64,000 bases of DNA from contig CM064551.1 of NCBI GenBank assembly GCA_032716605.1, positions 48,299,427-48,363,426 of the forward strand, written 5' to 3'. Shown here piece after piece: positions 30,309-41,037 of the stretch. How positions within the stretch are numbered: the stretch's first letter is position 1; each line of letters starts with the position of its first letter. Below the pieces are notes generated by a model. The model saw only the letters and a list, made by a program, of their open reading frames with translations. It was not told where the DNA came from and searched no databases. Origin of the DNA: Paralithodes platypus. Lineage: Eukaryota > Arthropoda > Malacostraca > Decapoda > Lithodidae. The position numbers and the translations under genes were made by a program.

Positions 30309-33300
30309 GAAGTCCCGGAACTCACGGCTAGTAAACTGTGGGCCTCCATCTGTACGTAGGCGGAGGGGTACACCAACTTCCCTGAAGTAGCGGCAGAAGA
30401 TCCTGATGGTGTTTGAAGCGGTAGTATCTCCCAGCCTGAGAGTCGGTCTGTTACGACGAGGAAGGATTTCCCCGCCACAGCGAAGAAGTCGGCTGAAACA
30501 GACTCGAAAGGCCTAGTTGGGTTGTCGTCGTTGATCATGGGTTCCTGCTGCTGACTAGGCTGTAAGACCTGACACGGCTCACAAGCTTGAACTGTATTGG
30601 CGATGTCAGAGTTGATGCCAGGCCAAAAGACAACCTGTCGCGCCCTACGCTTAGTGGCCTCCACGCCTCTGTGACTATCATGCAGACGAGCCAAGGTGCG
30701 GCGGCGGAGGGCTTCAGGAACCACAACCCTCGCTCCGTACAGGACGAGTTCACCATCTGCTGACAGGTAGTCTCGGAGTTTCCAGAATGGGAGTAGAGAG
30801 TTGTGCAGGTCGTAGCGGTTGGTGGGGAAACCCGAAGTAACGCACTCACGCAGGCGGATGTACACAGTATCCGCTCTGGCTGCGTCTCGGAGTTCCTGGA
30901 GAATCCTGTCTGCGTCCTGTGAAGGAGAGTTGACGTCGGTGGCGGCGGCGTTGACAGTCACGAGGGACCTGAGGTGAACCGTGGCATCGGCACATGCTAA
31001 CTCATCCTCTGGCGTCGGGTGGCTGACAGGGGCCCGTGACAACGCATCAGGGATGCAGAGCAACCTGCCAGCGCGCCAGACGGCTGTGAAGAGGTAAGGT
31101 GCGACGTTCTCCTTCAGACGTTGGAGGCGGGGATTTTCAACCGCATCAAGGGTGTAGTTGTTGAAGATGGGGATGAGGGGGCGATGGTCCGTCATAAGGG
31201 TGAAGTGTTGCAGTCCGATGAGGTAGAACTTGCACTTGGCCCAGACCACGGCTAGCATCTCCAGCTCAATGGTGGCATAGCGGGACTCGGGGTCGCTTAG
31301 GAACCTCGAGCCACACTGAACTAAGCGGAGACGGTTGTTGCCATGATCCTGTAGGAGGGCGTATCCAATACCGTTAAGGCGGGACGCATCAGTTTGTAGA
31401 ATCACTGGTAGGGAAGGGTCGAATGGGGCCAGGACAGGTGGACTGAGCAGGGCAGCCTTGACCCGGCGGAAAGCCTCATCATGGTCAGCGGTCCACATAA
31501 ACGACCTCTTCGGGCTCATCAGGGGGCGCAGGGGCTGAGCGGCAGTGGCGATGTCGGGGGTGAACTCTGCCAGCTGGTTCACCAAACCCATGAAGGAGCG
31601 AAGGTCGGTGATGTTGGCTGGTGTCGGGAAGTCCTTGATCGCTCCGACTTTGCCAGGGTCAACCTGTGCAGGTGATGTGGTGGCTGTGATGGGTAGCTCC
31701 TTACACCTGTTGATGTGTTTGACCTGTAGAATTGGCTTGGGGAATTTCGCTGATATGATGGCCAATGCTTGACAGTGGCGTTTGGACAGAAGCGGCGTCT
31801 GAACACCCTCGCGGACTTGGATTGTGGCCGAACAGGAGCGTTTGCTGATGGTGAGTTGTGCATGAAACGTCCCCAAAGCAGGAGCCATTGCAGAGCCATC
31901 CGCGTTGAGCGTTGTTGTCAGAGGCGGAGGTCGTAGGCTGCTGATAGGAATCCGAAGTATGTCGAGGTGTCGTCGGCCGATCACTGTGATGTCTGCACCT
32001 GTGTCAGGAAGCATATGGAGTTTTCTAGTGGTGCCGCTGTAGGTGAGACTCACGGATGTCAGTGTGGGTGCCTGAACAGGTGATCCCACACGTCGGCAAC
32101 TTGTGGTCTTCTTCGCTGTAGACTTGTTGTGGGAGGAAGCGTTGTTGTCCTGTGTGGCGGGCGTCTTGGAAGATCTGCAGCATTTGTCGTAGTGGCCCAT
32201 ATGGTTGCAGCGACGACACTGGGCGGTGGCAGCAGGGCAAGCAGGAGTCCTAGGCTTATGACCACGACGGCCGCAGTTAGTGCAGGTGTAGTCTTCAGCC
32301 AGGCACTTGTTCTTGTCGTGCCGGCGAGCACAACGCTGGCAGGCGGCAGCCGACGCCAAGGACTGTTGCGATGTGGAGAACTTGTCGCGTTGCTTAACTT
32401 GCTTGTTCTGCTTGTACGCTGACACGGCGTTAACCTGGGACGGTGGGGCACGTATGGCTGACGTAGCGCTTCGAGTGGCCTCGTAGGAACGGCAAGTGTT
32501 GACGATGTCCTGTAATGAAGGGGTGGCGTCGAGGGAAAGCAGCTTCTGTACAAGTTCTTCGTCATGTATGCCCATCAGAATGACCATCTTGAGTTGGGTC
32601 TCCTTGCAGGCTGAAGAGTTCCCTGGGCAGACGTCAATTTCTTCGGCGATGTGGCAGAGGCGGACGTAGAAGTTGTCGAATGACTCGCCTTGTTTTTGCT
32701 TGCAACTGAACAGGTCCCTGCGACGGAGAGCTTCATTGCGAGAATTCTTGATGTGCTCCTGAAGTGCATCGAGGACTGCATCAACGGTCTTGTCGGTGTC
32801 AGGGGGTATGCTTAAGGTGTGCTCCAAAAGCCGCTGTGTCTCCAGGGTTAAGCACATCCGCATCTGGATCAGTTGTTTCTCCCTCGGTAATTTAGATAAG
32901 TCTACCATAATAGAGTAATCGTCCCACCGACGCCTCCATTCTCTGAAAACCTGGAAGGTGGCATCAGCACGAAGGGGCGGCGGGTTCTGGGTGATAGCCT
33001 TCTGTGGTGGAGGTGGAGCTGTAGGGATGGAGGATGTTGTGGAATTGGGTGTTGTCCCCGTTGAGGTAGGTGTAGGTGCGGCGGCAGGTGGGGTAATTTG
33101 GGCCAGAGCCTGGACAAGGGCGGAGAACTTGGCATCGTCCATCTGTCTCCTGTAGTCCTCCTCCGTGCGTCGTCTTGTTTCCTCCTCCTGTCTCCTGTAG
33201 TCCTCCTCCGTGCGTCGTCTTGTTTCCTCCTCCTGTCGTCGGTTTTCCTCTTCCCATCTTCTGCAGTCCTCCTCCTGTCGTCTGCGGTCCTCCTCCTGTC

Positions 33301-33664
33301 TTTTGCGGTCCTCCTCCTGTCTTCTGGTATAGTCGTCCCGTTGTCTGCATTGCTCCATATACTGTATGAGCTGAAGGAGGTCTGCACTTGTGGTAGGTTG
33401 TAGACTTGCAGGGTGTGGTGACAGGGGTGGCATCCCCCTATAGTGTAGGGGAGGTAAAGTGGGGGAAGGTTGGGGAGGTGGAGTAAAATGAGGGGTGGTG
33501 AGAGGAGAGGTTGGAGTGGAATGAACTGACTGGTATCCCGTACCAGCAACTCCAACAGTATCTCCATCATTATCTCCACCAGTAGCTCCACCATTATCTC
33601 CCTCCCCAGTTTGGTCGTGTGGGGTGTCTCTGGGCTCCCCATGAATCTGCTCATCTCCCTCCAT
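30206..33664 (-). CDS. gag-pol: Gag-protease-RNase H-integrase fusion ORF without RT core (1152 aa)
   Basis: N-terminal Gag has a charged coiled-coil built of RRQEEETRRRTEEDY-type repeats (about residues 105-178), a capsid-like region (about 235-400), and three cysteine/histidine knuckles (about 440-500: CQRCARRHDKNKC, CTNCGRRGHK, CRRCNHMGHYDKC). Aspartic protease LPDTGADITVIG is near residue 551. Around residue 668 the sequence jumps directly to VDPGKVGAIKDF and DLRSFMGLVNQL, which normally follow the RT palm. No LDL, FGL or YxDD block exists anywhere in the ORF. RNase H follows (LQTDASRLNGIGYAL, TDHRPLIPIF, IPDALSRA), then the integrase zinc domain (HDSHRGVEATKRR, CEPC) and the first catalytic Asp (SADFF). 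The frame stays open across the deletion. Confidence 0.9.
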   Translation of the reverse strand: MEGDEQIHGEPRDTPHDQTGEGDNGGATGGDNDGDTVGVAGTGYQSVHSTPTSPLTTPHFTPPPQPSPTLPPLHYRGMPPLSPHPASLQPTTSADLLQLIQYMEQCRQRDDYTRRQEEDRKRQEEDRRRQEEDCRRWEEENRRQEEETRRRTEEDYRRQEEETRRRTEEDYRRQMDDAKFSALVQALAQITPPAAAPTPTSTGTTPNSTTSSIPTAPPPPQKAITQNPPPLRADATFQVFREWRRRWDDYSIMVDLSKLPREKQLIQMRMCLTLETQRLLEHTLSIPPDTDKTVDAVLDALQEHIKNSRNEALRRRDLFSCKQKQGESFDNFYVRLCHIAEEIDVCPGNSSACKETQLKMVILMGIHDEELVQKLLSLDATPSLQDIVNTCRSYEATRSATSAIRAPPSQVNAVSAYKQNKQVKQRDKFSTSQQSLASAAACQRCARRHDKNKCLAEDYTCTNCGRRGHKPRTPACPAATAQCRRCNHMGHYDKCCRSSKTPATQDNNASSHNKSTAKKTTSCRRVGSPVQAPTLTSVSLTYSGTTRKLHMLPDTGADITVIGRRHLDILRIPISSLRPPPLTTTLNADGSAMAPALGTFHAQLTISKRSCSATIQVREGVQTPLLSKRHCQALAIISAKFPKPILQVKHINRCKELPITATTSPAQVDPGKVGAIKDFPTPANITDLRSFMGLVNQLAEFTPDIATAAQPLRPLMSPKRSFMWTADHDEAFRRVKAALLSPPVLAPFDPSLPVILQTDASRLNGIGYALLQDHGNNRLRLVQCGSRFLSDPESRYATIELEMLAVVWAKCKFYLIGLQHFTLMTDHRPLIPIFNNYTLDAVENPRLQRLKENVAPYLFTAVWRAGRLLCIPDALSRAPVSHPTPEDELACADATVHLRSLVTVNAAATDVNSPSQDADRILQELRDAARADTVYIRLRECVTSGFPTNRYDLHNSLLPFWKLRDYLSADGELVLYGARVVVPEALRRRTLARLHDSHRGVEATKRRARQVVFWPGINSDIANTVQACEPCQVLQPSQQQEPMINDDNPTRPFESVSADFFAVAGKSFLVVTDRLSGWEILPLQTPSGSSAATSGKLVYPSAYVQMEAHSLLAVSSGTSWSVGVSITWSLPHTTHNPTVMPSLPSSPSNTSY
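33140..33235 (-). repeat. Tandem repeat in gag coiled-coil
   Basis: Two near-identical 45-bp units encode the repeated RRQEEETRRRTEEDY motif; shorter EEDRR/EEDCR-type units extend to about 33320. Unequal exchange in a charged coiled-coil is the likely origin. Confidence 0.8.
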
Positions 33665-34159
33665 AATTGGTTGATAGCTGACACACTGTAGTCTTGCAGG
33701 AACGATGAAAATGTGCAGTACAACTGGAACAGTTTATTTAATAGTGCGAGAAATTATCTGTGCTAGAGTGAGTGAGTGAGTGCGGTAGGCGTGGCACCAC
33801 CGTGTTGACTTGGCAGCGATGTGCGTGTGTCCGTGTGCGCGCATGTACCGGCACAGCTGGAGGGTGTGAGGGGTGGTAGCTTCAGTGTTGCTGGAGATGT
33901 TAGAGGGAGAGGGTATGCTATTCCTCGCTCTTGTCCAGCAATGTTTCGGCGGCTATAACCCTCACAGCAAGTTGGGAATGGGCACAAATGACATGGGACA
34001 TATAATAAAGGCACTGCACTACACTCTTAAGTACTTCACTGCACTATAAAGCACTGCACAATAATATATCCAGGGCTGGAGAGGTGAGGTCTTGCAAGAT
34101 GGCTGGCTGAGAATCCGGTCTTGGCTCGTATCTCCTGGCTGTATTAACACACTGCGCCA
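33665..34159 (-). other. Leader and primer-binding site of Gypsy-Mag-like element
   Basis: Untranslated leader between gag and the 5' LTR. Next to the LTR the element strand reads TGGCGCAGTGTGTTAATAC (34141-34159), a standard-looking primer-binding site directly after the LTR terminal CA. The tRNA is not identified. No ORF of note. Confidence 0.75.
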
Positions 34160-34510
34160 TGTATGGTTGTCATGTAAAGCTACAACAACCTTGATAATCC
34201 TTTCTTGCACAAGGATGTAGAATAAAAGTCCAGAGATAAGTTTATAGGTTCTTATTAGCCAAAGATATACAGGGAGCTGGGAGGCACTTGTTAAGCTGAG
34301 TGCCGACCGGATGTTACTGATGAAAACATGTGCAGCGGTGCCGGATATATTTGGTGCAACGCTGCCGATACTACAGAGTACGGTATATTATCATGGGATA
34401 TTAAACAATGATAGTATTGCCCTGAAAGTACATGTGTGTATGTTGCAATATGATTAAGGCATGTGTACACTCTGTATATATGTTGTGTGTGCACTTAACC
34501 TATATCAACA
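34160..34510 (-). repeat. 5' LTR of Gypsy-Mag-like element
   Basis: 351 bp, one visible difference from the 3' LTR. The outer end joins LINE D at 34511. Confidence 0.93.
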
Positions 34511-35061
34511 GTTATGAAGCCATAGAACTCTTAAATTCTGATCTAAATACTATTGGTTCCTCTCACACCGCTCTCCTAGACAAAGTTGAAAGGAAGGCCT
34601 TTCGTATCATTAACTCCCGTCCACTCACCAACTCTCTGCAATCTCTCTCTCTCCGCCGCAATGTTGCATCTCTCTCGCTATTCTATCGCTACTATAATAA
34701 TCAGTGTTCCTCAGAGCTATCCCAGTGCATACCACCTCCTTTACGTAGGGCACGTGGTACCCGTCTTGCAACTCAATCCCACCCCTACTCTGTGCAACTC
34801 TCCAACCCAAGAGTGAAACGTTACTCTCAAACTTTCTTCTACTCAACAGCTGAGCTCTGGAACTCTCTCCCAGAATCAGTCTTTCCCTCTTCCTATGACT
34901 TAAATTGCTTCAAACTCTGTGTGTCCAGGCATTTTGGCTCGAACGTCCCTTGATTTTGGCCCTGTCACTCTTTCAACTATGGGGGAGGCACTCGCTATAG
35001 GCAGTTATGCCTTTTGCCTCCCTCAACCACATAGAAAAAAAAAAAAAAAAAAAAAAAAAAT
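34511..35061 (+). pseudogene. LINE D fragment, right part with poly(A) tail
   Basis: Translates to EAIELLNSDLNTI, then directly GSSHTALLDKVERKAFRIIN and a C-terminal domain ending FKLCVSRHF and a stop at 34951. The RT thumb between LNSDLNTI and GSSHTALL is missing, so there is an internal deletion at about 34553. After about 80 bp of 3' UTR comes a run of about 25 A (35034-35060), so this family uses a poly(A) tail, unlike LINE A and RTE-B. Confidence 0.82.
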
Positions 35062-38044
35062 CAGACAAGACCGGGCTGTCGGCGGGGGCGGTGGACTCAT
35101 CACCCTGGTACACAAAGAAATATCATACATAGTAACCAGTGTACAAACCAAATCCCTCCTCGTCCCAAATGATAACACAACAGAAATACAGTCAATTAAA
35201 ATACGCACTGGCAACAACTCCAACATAACCATCATAAACACATGCATCCCTCCCCAAACATCCCCTACAGTACCAAATGAATACAGACCACACTTACAAC
35301 ACATCACAAACACCCCACACACCCCACACATCATCCTGGGTGGTGACTTCAACGCCAAGACGTCGGCCTGGTTTGTCGACAACCCCGACACAGACAGAGG
35401 GCTGGTACTACAAAATCAAACCGATAACCTCATCATCCTTAACGACATCCATCAACATACCCATATTCCTCACCAAGCCCTCTATAACCCATCATCTCCA
35501 GACATCACCTTTTGCTCCCCAGAACTCGCCCCCACAACATCCTGGAGGGTGGTCAGAACCTTAGGCTCTGACCACCTCCCGATCATTATCACCACCAAAA
35601 CCAGACTCACCCCAGCTAGCCACAAACACACATACACCAATTATAAAAGAGCTAACTGGGAAGCATTCACAAATGAGACAGAACAACACTTCACAACTCT
35701 AAACAGTACACCCATCACTAACATCAACAATTCTGTACACATACTCAATAAAACTATCCAAAACGCTGACAAGAAACACATTCCAAGAGGTAACAGAAAA
35801 AGACACAACCCCAACTTCACACCGGAAATTCAAAACCTCATCAGACAACGCGACATACTGAAACACTCCTCAGCACCCCACACACAAGACATCACACAAC
35901 AAATTCAAGCACTCAACACCCAAACTAACAACAAAATACAAGAGCAGCAAAAGCTAAATTGGAGTAACTTCCTGCAAACACTTGATGACAAAACAAACCC
36001 CAAAAGGCTCTACAAAACACTAAACAGCATCACACTTTCCAACAGCAACACAGCACAGTCACGTGCTGCAATCGCAACAACGGACTCTGCTCCTTCATGT
36101 AAACAACAAGCAAACACTCTCATCAATCACTTTTCACATGTCGGCCACCTGAAACCTCGCAGAGACGACCGACGTGTCGTCCGACGTGGGAGACAGTTCC
36201 CCACAGACCCTGACTATGCACCCTTCACCAGTCACCAGACAAAGCATATCATCAACAATCTCAAGCACTCACCCGCCTGTGGCCTAGACAACATAAGCAA
36301 CATACACCTCAGACACCTGGGACCACAAGGCATACAAGCACTCACTAACATATCAAACTGCAGCTATTCACACAACACAATGCCAGACATTTGGAAGCGT
36401 GGTGTCATCATCACATTCCCCAAACCCAACAAAGACCCCACGCTACCCTCCTCGCACCGCCCCATCACACTCCTTTGCTCCCCCTCCAAAGTCATGGAAC
36501 GCCTAGTATTATAACTAATTACACCTGACCTACCCCTAGCTCCAACACAACATGGCTTTAGGCCACTGCACTCCACAAACACTCTTCTCACAGACCTTAC
36601 ACAAAGAGCTTTCGATGGCATCAACTCAGCTAGACCACCACACAGATCACTATTAGCCACACTCGACATTAGTAAAGCCTTCGATGCCATCCCCCGCCAC
36701 AACCTAACAAACAAAATCTACAACACAAACATGCACAACAACACAAAAAGGTGGCTGGCCAACTTCCTAGCAGGCAGATGTGCACACGTATCTTTTGCCG
36801 GTCAGTCATCTAAAATCAGAAACTTTCCAAACGGAGTGCCACAAGGATCCGTCCTATCGCCCGCACTCTTCAATCTATACATGCACGATATAACTACACC
36901 CAATGCGCCCCAAATAAACTTAGCCTCCTATGCAGATGACATAACACTCACATGCACACACCATGACCCAAAAAGAGCAACAGATCTCCTTCAACCCTAT
37001 CTCAACACACTACATGGCTGGTGCACTACAAACAGACTTAATCTAGCCCCAGCCAAATCCACCGCAACCCTGCTCACAAGTTGGACAGGAGAACACGAAT
37101 ACATTCCTCAACTCACCATAAACAACACACCCCTAACACATACACACACACCCAAAATCCTAGGAGTGACATATGATACTCATATGACATTCAAACAGCA
37201 CACCACAAACATTAAAAAGAAACTGACACCCAGACTTAACGCCCTCAGGTCACTTGCTCACACAAAATTTGGACACAACAAAGAAACTACCACCACAGTA
37301 TATAAACAATACATAAGATCAGTGATGGAATACGCAAGCCCAGCCTGGGCTTCTATCCTAGCTGAAACACATCATAGGACCTTACAGACTATTCAAGGCA
37401 GGGCCCTGAAGATCATTACAGGCTGCGCAGCTACTGCACCCACAGATCACCTACATCAAGAAACCAAAATCCTCAAAGTCAAAGACCATCTGGACATGAG
37501 AGGCACTCAATTCCTGGCAGCAGCCTCTACGAACCAAGACCACCCACTAAACTACATGGCAACACACCCACAGACACCAAGAAATATCAAAACAACACCC
37601 AGCACACGGTATCACACACAATTATTGTCCTCTCTCCCTCCCTGCCCGCCCCGAACCAGCTTCCAGAAGCACATCCATACTCATATCTCTCACCGATCCA
37701 TCCACTCACTCACAGACAACATGCAGCTGCATGCACGACCTCCCGAAATCCATCCTTCCGAATCCTCCCTTTCTCGCGAGGACAGAGTCCACCTGGCCAG
37801 GCTGAGATGCGGACACCATCCAGCTCTCCTGAGCTATCAGAAGAGACTGGATGACTCCGTTGTCGACGCCTGCCCGGGATGTAACACAGCACCCCATACC
37901 ATTAAACACATCATAGAAGACTACATTTCACACAACCACTTACACCAACAACACAATCTACACTCAATGAGAGCTCTGTGGGAAAGCCCGATCGTGGCCA
38001 TGGCCTTTCTCAGGGACTTGGGGCTGTTCGGCCAGGCAGCTTAG
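35062..38044 (+). pseudogene. LINE C ORF2 (endonuclease-RT), one premature stop
   Basis: A single frame covers about 990 codons with only one internal stop, TAA at 36512-36514, where other copies have CAA (Gln): a C-to-T change. Motifs are as in copy 1, now including motif C SYADDITLTC and an unbroken C-terminal cysteine/histidine cluster. It is the least damaged LINE C here. The open frame extends upstream through the LINE D poly(A), which is fortuitous. Confidence 0.88.
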
Positions 38045-38060
38045 GGAACAACAACAACAA
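35062..38060 (+). mobile_element. LINE C copy 2, main part
   Basis: Runs from QDRAVGGGGGLITLVH of the endonuclease to the stop at 38042 and the tail AGGGAACAACAACAACAATA. With 28534-29112 it forms one LINE C apparently split by LINE D. No clear duplication flanks LINE D, so a rearrangement at the junction is possible. Confidence 0.85.
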
Positions 38061-38388
38061 TAACAATTTAACCCTATGAGGTCTTTGGACCAAAATTTCA
38101 GTTTAGTTTTGGATTGGTCCACTTAAAAACATTCTCCTACTCATCGAGACAGAGCAAAGGGCGAGGGAACGCAAAAGTGGTCCCGAACCCTAAGAATTGG
38201 AGCTTTAGATATTGTTTCTGTTCGGGCTCTGTCTCGAGTCGGCTACCCCCAGCAATGGGGTATGTGCCTGAGTATATACATACAGTACATACAATCAAAT
38301 AATGGGTAAATTTCTGGTGGTTTGGGGCCCCTAATTGTTTGTAAGCGAGTGACCCTTCCACAAGACAGGCTCCTCAGTGTTGTTTGAG
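38061..38388 (+). other. Unassigned spacer after LINE C copy 2
   Basis: Starts with TTTAACCCTATGAGG right after the LINE C tail, which looks like a TTAA-element end, but no matching right end is visible. No coding signal. Confidence 0.4.
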
Positions 38389-38397
38389 CTATACATC

Positions 38398-39398
38398 TAT
38401 CTATCTATCTATTGCCTGACGCCGTGATCCCCGAAGGGGTGGCCACGAACAAACCGCCCCCATGCACCTCTGTCCCCAGTCAGTCGACGCCCCTCCCCCC
38501 AACCAGCACCGCCCTCGTTCATGTACTTCCTCACTCCATCCTTCCACCTCATATTCGGTCTACCTCTCCCTCTCTGTCCCTCCACCTCGCTCTCGTACAC
38601 CCTCTTAGTCATGCTCTCGCTTTCCATACGTTCCATATGGCCGAACCATCTCAAGTTGTTCCTTTTCACACTTTCCAGCACATCTACCTCCACACCACAC
38701 CTCCTTCTTACTTCCTCATTAGTCTGTCTATCCCTCCATGTAACTCCGCACGCACTCCTTAAGTAATTCATTTCCACTGCTCTCACTCTTGGTCTGAGTC
38801 TCTCAACCAACGTCCATGCTTCGCTTCCGTAAGTCAGTGTCGGGATTACCACACTGTCATGCAAGGACTTCTTCACTTCCATACTGACCACCCTATTTCT
38901 TGTTACTGCTTTTAGCATTCCTACAACCCTCTTCCCCTGTTGTACCCTCTCCCGCACTTCTTCATCCATAGTCCCATCTTTACTCAACACACTGCCCAGA
39001 TACTTAAAAGAGTTGACGATCTCCATAGCCTGACCGTTCAGCTTCACCTCACACTCTGTGACTTCACCCCTTTCGAAGACCATAACCTTGCTCTTCCCCG
39101 TATTTACCTTCAAATTCCGTTTTTCGCACACTGTTCCAAACTCATTTACCAGACCCTGCAACTCCCATTCATTATCACTCACCAGAACTGTATCATCCGC
39201 AAACAGCAGTATAGGTAGCTTCCACTCAATTCCCTCCCTTTTCAGCGATACACCAACATCCACTGCTCTTGATAGTATTTCTTTCATGACTCCATCCATA
39301 TATACAGTAAACAACCACGGGGACATCACACACCCCTGTTTCAAACCAACATTCAGGTCAAAGAACTCGCTCTGCTCACTCTCCACACGTACTGCCGC
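38398..39398 (-). mobile_element. LINE A copy 2 (5'-truncated, about 1 kb)
   Basis: Flanked by CTATACATC at 38389-38397 and 39399-39407. The tail (ATCT)n on the plus strand is at 38394-38412. An open frame of 325 codons (38409-39386) covers RT motif B (GLKQGCVMSPWLF), motif C (FADDTVLVSD) and the C-terminus, about 98% identical by eye to copy 1. It is truncated inside the RT, so it is not functional. Confidence 0.92.
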
Positions 39399-39778
39399 CT
39401 ATACATCATTCAGTTCATAGCAATATCACAGATATGAATAGTGGGAATTATTCAGTATACTAAGCAAATTATATCACTACCTGAAAATGTTCTAGGCTGT
39501 AGATGGATATTTCCTATTGAAGTTAGCCAATCTGTAGCCAAAATTTATGGTGGTGGTGGGGGGGAGGATATCATTACTCTAAAAAATAAACCAAAAGGGA
39601 GGAGTCAAGGAAAGTACTGTACAGTATGTTAAATTAATCTAGTAGTACCCAGTAGATTACTGTATGAATTGTTGAGTTATTTTTTTACCCCTTTAATACA
39701 ATAGTGTAATTTTTACTCCTTTAATACAATGTTTCATTATATTCTGACTATGGTAACACTAATGCAGTTTTTAATGCT

Positions 39779-39960
39779 GTGCACTTACTTAATTGACAGG
39801 GCTAAGGCGTGTCCTTTTTACAAGAACTGCACTGATCGTTTGCTACGAATCACTAAACTGAGCTACGCAAACTCTTGCCATCTACCAATGGCACAGCATG
39901 GGATCAAACTGCAGACCCTTCGGTCAACAGGCGGACACGCTACCGACCATTCCTGTCTTG
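39779..39960 (-). mobile_element. tRNA-derived SINE, family S2, copy 1
   Basis: On the minus strand the head reads AATGGTCGGTAGCGTG (A box-like) and then GTCTGCAGTTTGATCCC (B box-like). It is followed by a body shared with 43106-43290 (for example around the stretch CAATTAAGTAAGTGCAC). Pol III promoter boxes within a repeated sequence define a SINE. Confidence 0.65.
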
Positions 39961-40356
39961 TTGAGTTGTATTTGTACACTCTGATACCATAGTCTCTAGC
40001 CCACTCATAAGAATTCGTGGACCCCCTATGTTTTTCTGTATGCAATTATAACCATCTGGATTGATTTTTGGCTAGATTTTCCTTTTCGATAAATAGTCTA
40101 TATAGTTATGTAGTTGATGTATAGAAATATGTATTCTTAAATTCGTTACCAGAGATAAAATTCCATAGTTAGAAATGGGTGAAGTCCACGAATAGTTATG
40201 AGTGGGCTAGAGACTATGGTATCCGACTGTACATGCTGAAGCAGTTTGAGTGAAACCTTTTCATTGTTGTGGTACTCCTCTCTAGTAGAGATTCTGTATT
40301 AAGATATATCAGCCATCTTTTTCTTTGAATGGCATTTTAGTGCCATTAATTATCAA

Positions 40357-40953
40357 ATTACGGGGTGATTATTTTATTTTGTATAAATTTGTTTAGAACC
40401 AAAGACCAAATTATGTATCATGTTCCAGTATTACCAAGCGGCTCGCTTGGTGTAGTGACTAGCGTCTCGGACTTCCACCCAGAAGGCCCGGGTTCGCGCC
40501 CACGTTCGGCGCATTAAAGATTTTTCACAAGCACTGAGTCGTTACCATCCCTCATGAGCAAAGGGATGGGGTAGTAGTACAGGACCCCAATGGAAATACG
40601 CCTAATCGGCCTTATTGAGCTATCCTTAGCTAGCTTAGCATGCACTAGCTTTAAGAACTATTATTATTATTATTATCATGGGTATGGACATTTGATTTTA
40701 TAAAGAGGCTCATTATACCAGTGACACCAAATGGCAAAGGTTGACCGATCTCTGTCACTATATGGTCTCTAATTACGGGTGATTATTTTATTTTGTATAC
40801 ATTTGTTTAGAACCAAAGACCAAATTATGTATCATGTTCCAGTATTACCAAATGTTTATCATGGGTATGGACATTTGATTTTATAAAGAGGCTCATTATA
40901 CCAGTGACACCAAATGGCAGAGGTTGACCGATCTCTGTCACTATATGGTCTCT
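40357..40953 (+). repeat. Tandem duplication upstream of DHRS12 exon
   Basis: Unit 1 (40357-40770) and unit 2 (40771-40953) share about 180 bp (from GGGTGATTATTTTATTTTGT through ATCATGGGTATGGACATTTG to GTCACTATATGGTCTCT). Unit 1 is longer because a SINE (40438-40675) inserted after the duplication. The last motif recurs once more at about 41011-41030, directly before the exon. Confidence 0.88.
40438..40675 (+). mobile_element. tRNA-derived SINE, family S1, copy 1
   Basis: Head GCTCGCTTGGTGTAGTGACT gives a good A box. GGGTTCGCGCCC is a B box at the correct spacing. The tail is (TAT)n. Its absence from the second unit of the surrounding duplication gives an empty-site control. The body motif GTTACCATCCCTCATGAGCA is shared, diverged, with 42260-42425. 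Confidence 0.8.
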
Positions 40954-41010
40954 TCTCCCTACATAAACAATGCTGGGTGTATTGTCAATACTTGGGAGGT
41001 GATGCATATC
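40954..41010 (+). pseudogene. Decayed duplicate of DHRS12 exon start
   Basis: ACATAAACAATGCTGGGTGT...GTCAATACTTGGGAGGTG parallels the true exon start GTAAATAATGCCGGTTGTAT...ATCAATACTCGGGAGATG at 41038. The duplicate has lost the acceptor AG (CTACAT in place of CTTAGG) and diverged. It is an exon relic made by the same tandem duplication. Confidence 0.7.
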
Positions 41011-41037
41011 TGTCACTATATGATCTCTACTCCTTAG

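Larger units (their letters stand above)
29275..34510 (-). mobile_element. Gypsy (Mag-like) LTR retrotransposon lacking the RT core
   Basis: Two 351-bp LTRs (29275-29625 and 34160-34510) differ at a single position that I can see. A polypurine tract lies next to the left LTR (29626-29641, minus strand GAAGGGGGAGGGAGG), and a primer-binding site TGGCGCAGTG next to the right LTR. Flanks are GTAAT on the left and GTTAT on the right, a 5-bp duplication with one mismatch. The interior encodes Gag, protease, RNase H and integrase, but the fingers/palm of the reverse transcriptase are absent. Integrase also has one frameshift. This copy is recent and non-autonomous. Confidence 0.92.

Noticed and set aside
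34432..34560. ORF running from the Gypsy LTR into LINE D as a fusion protein
   Set aside because: Fortuitous open frame across an insertion junction; the LINE D frame is explained by its own RT.
34919..35061. N-terminal extension of the LINE C ORF through the poly(A) run
   Set aside because: Upstream codons are LINE D 3' UTR and a lysine run encoded by its tail.
38065..38388. Another TTAA element starting at TTAACCCTATGAGG
   Set aside because: Only a left-end-like start was found; no matching right TTAA terminus before the LINE A insertion.
39400..40356. Upstream DHRS12 exons (nucleotide-binding motif)
   Set aside because: Searched for a TGxxxGIG-coding segment with splice sites; none found here or elsewhere to the left.
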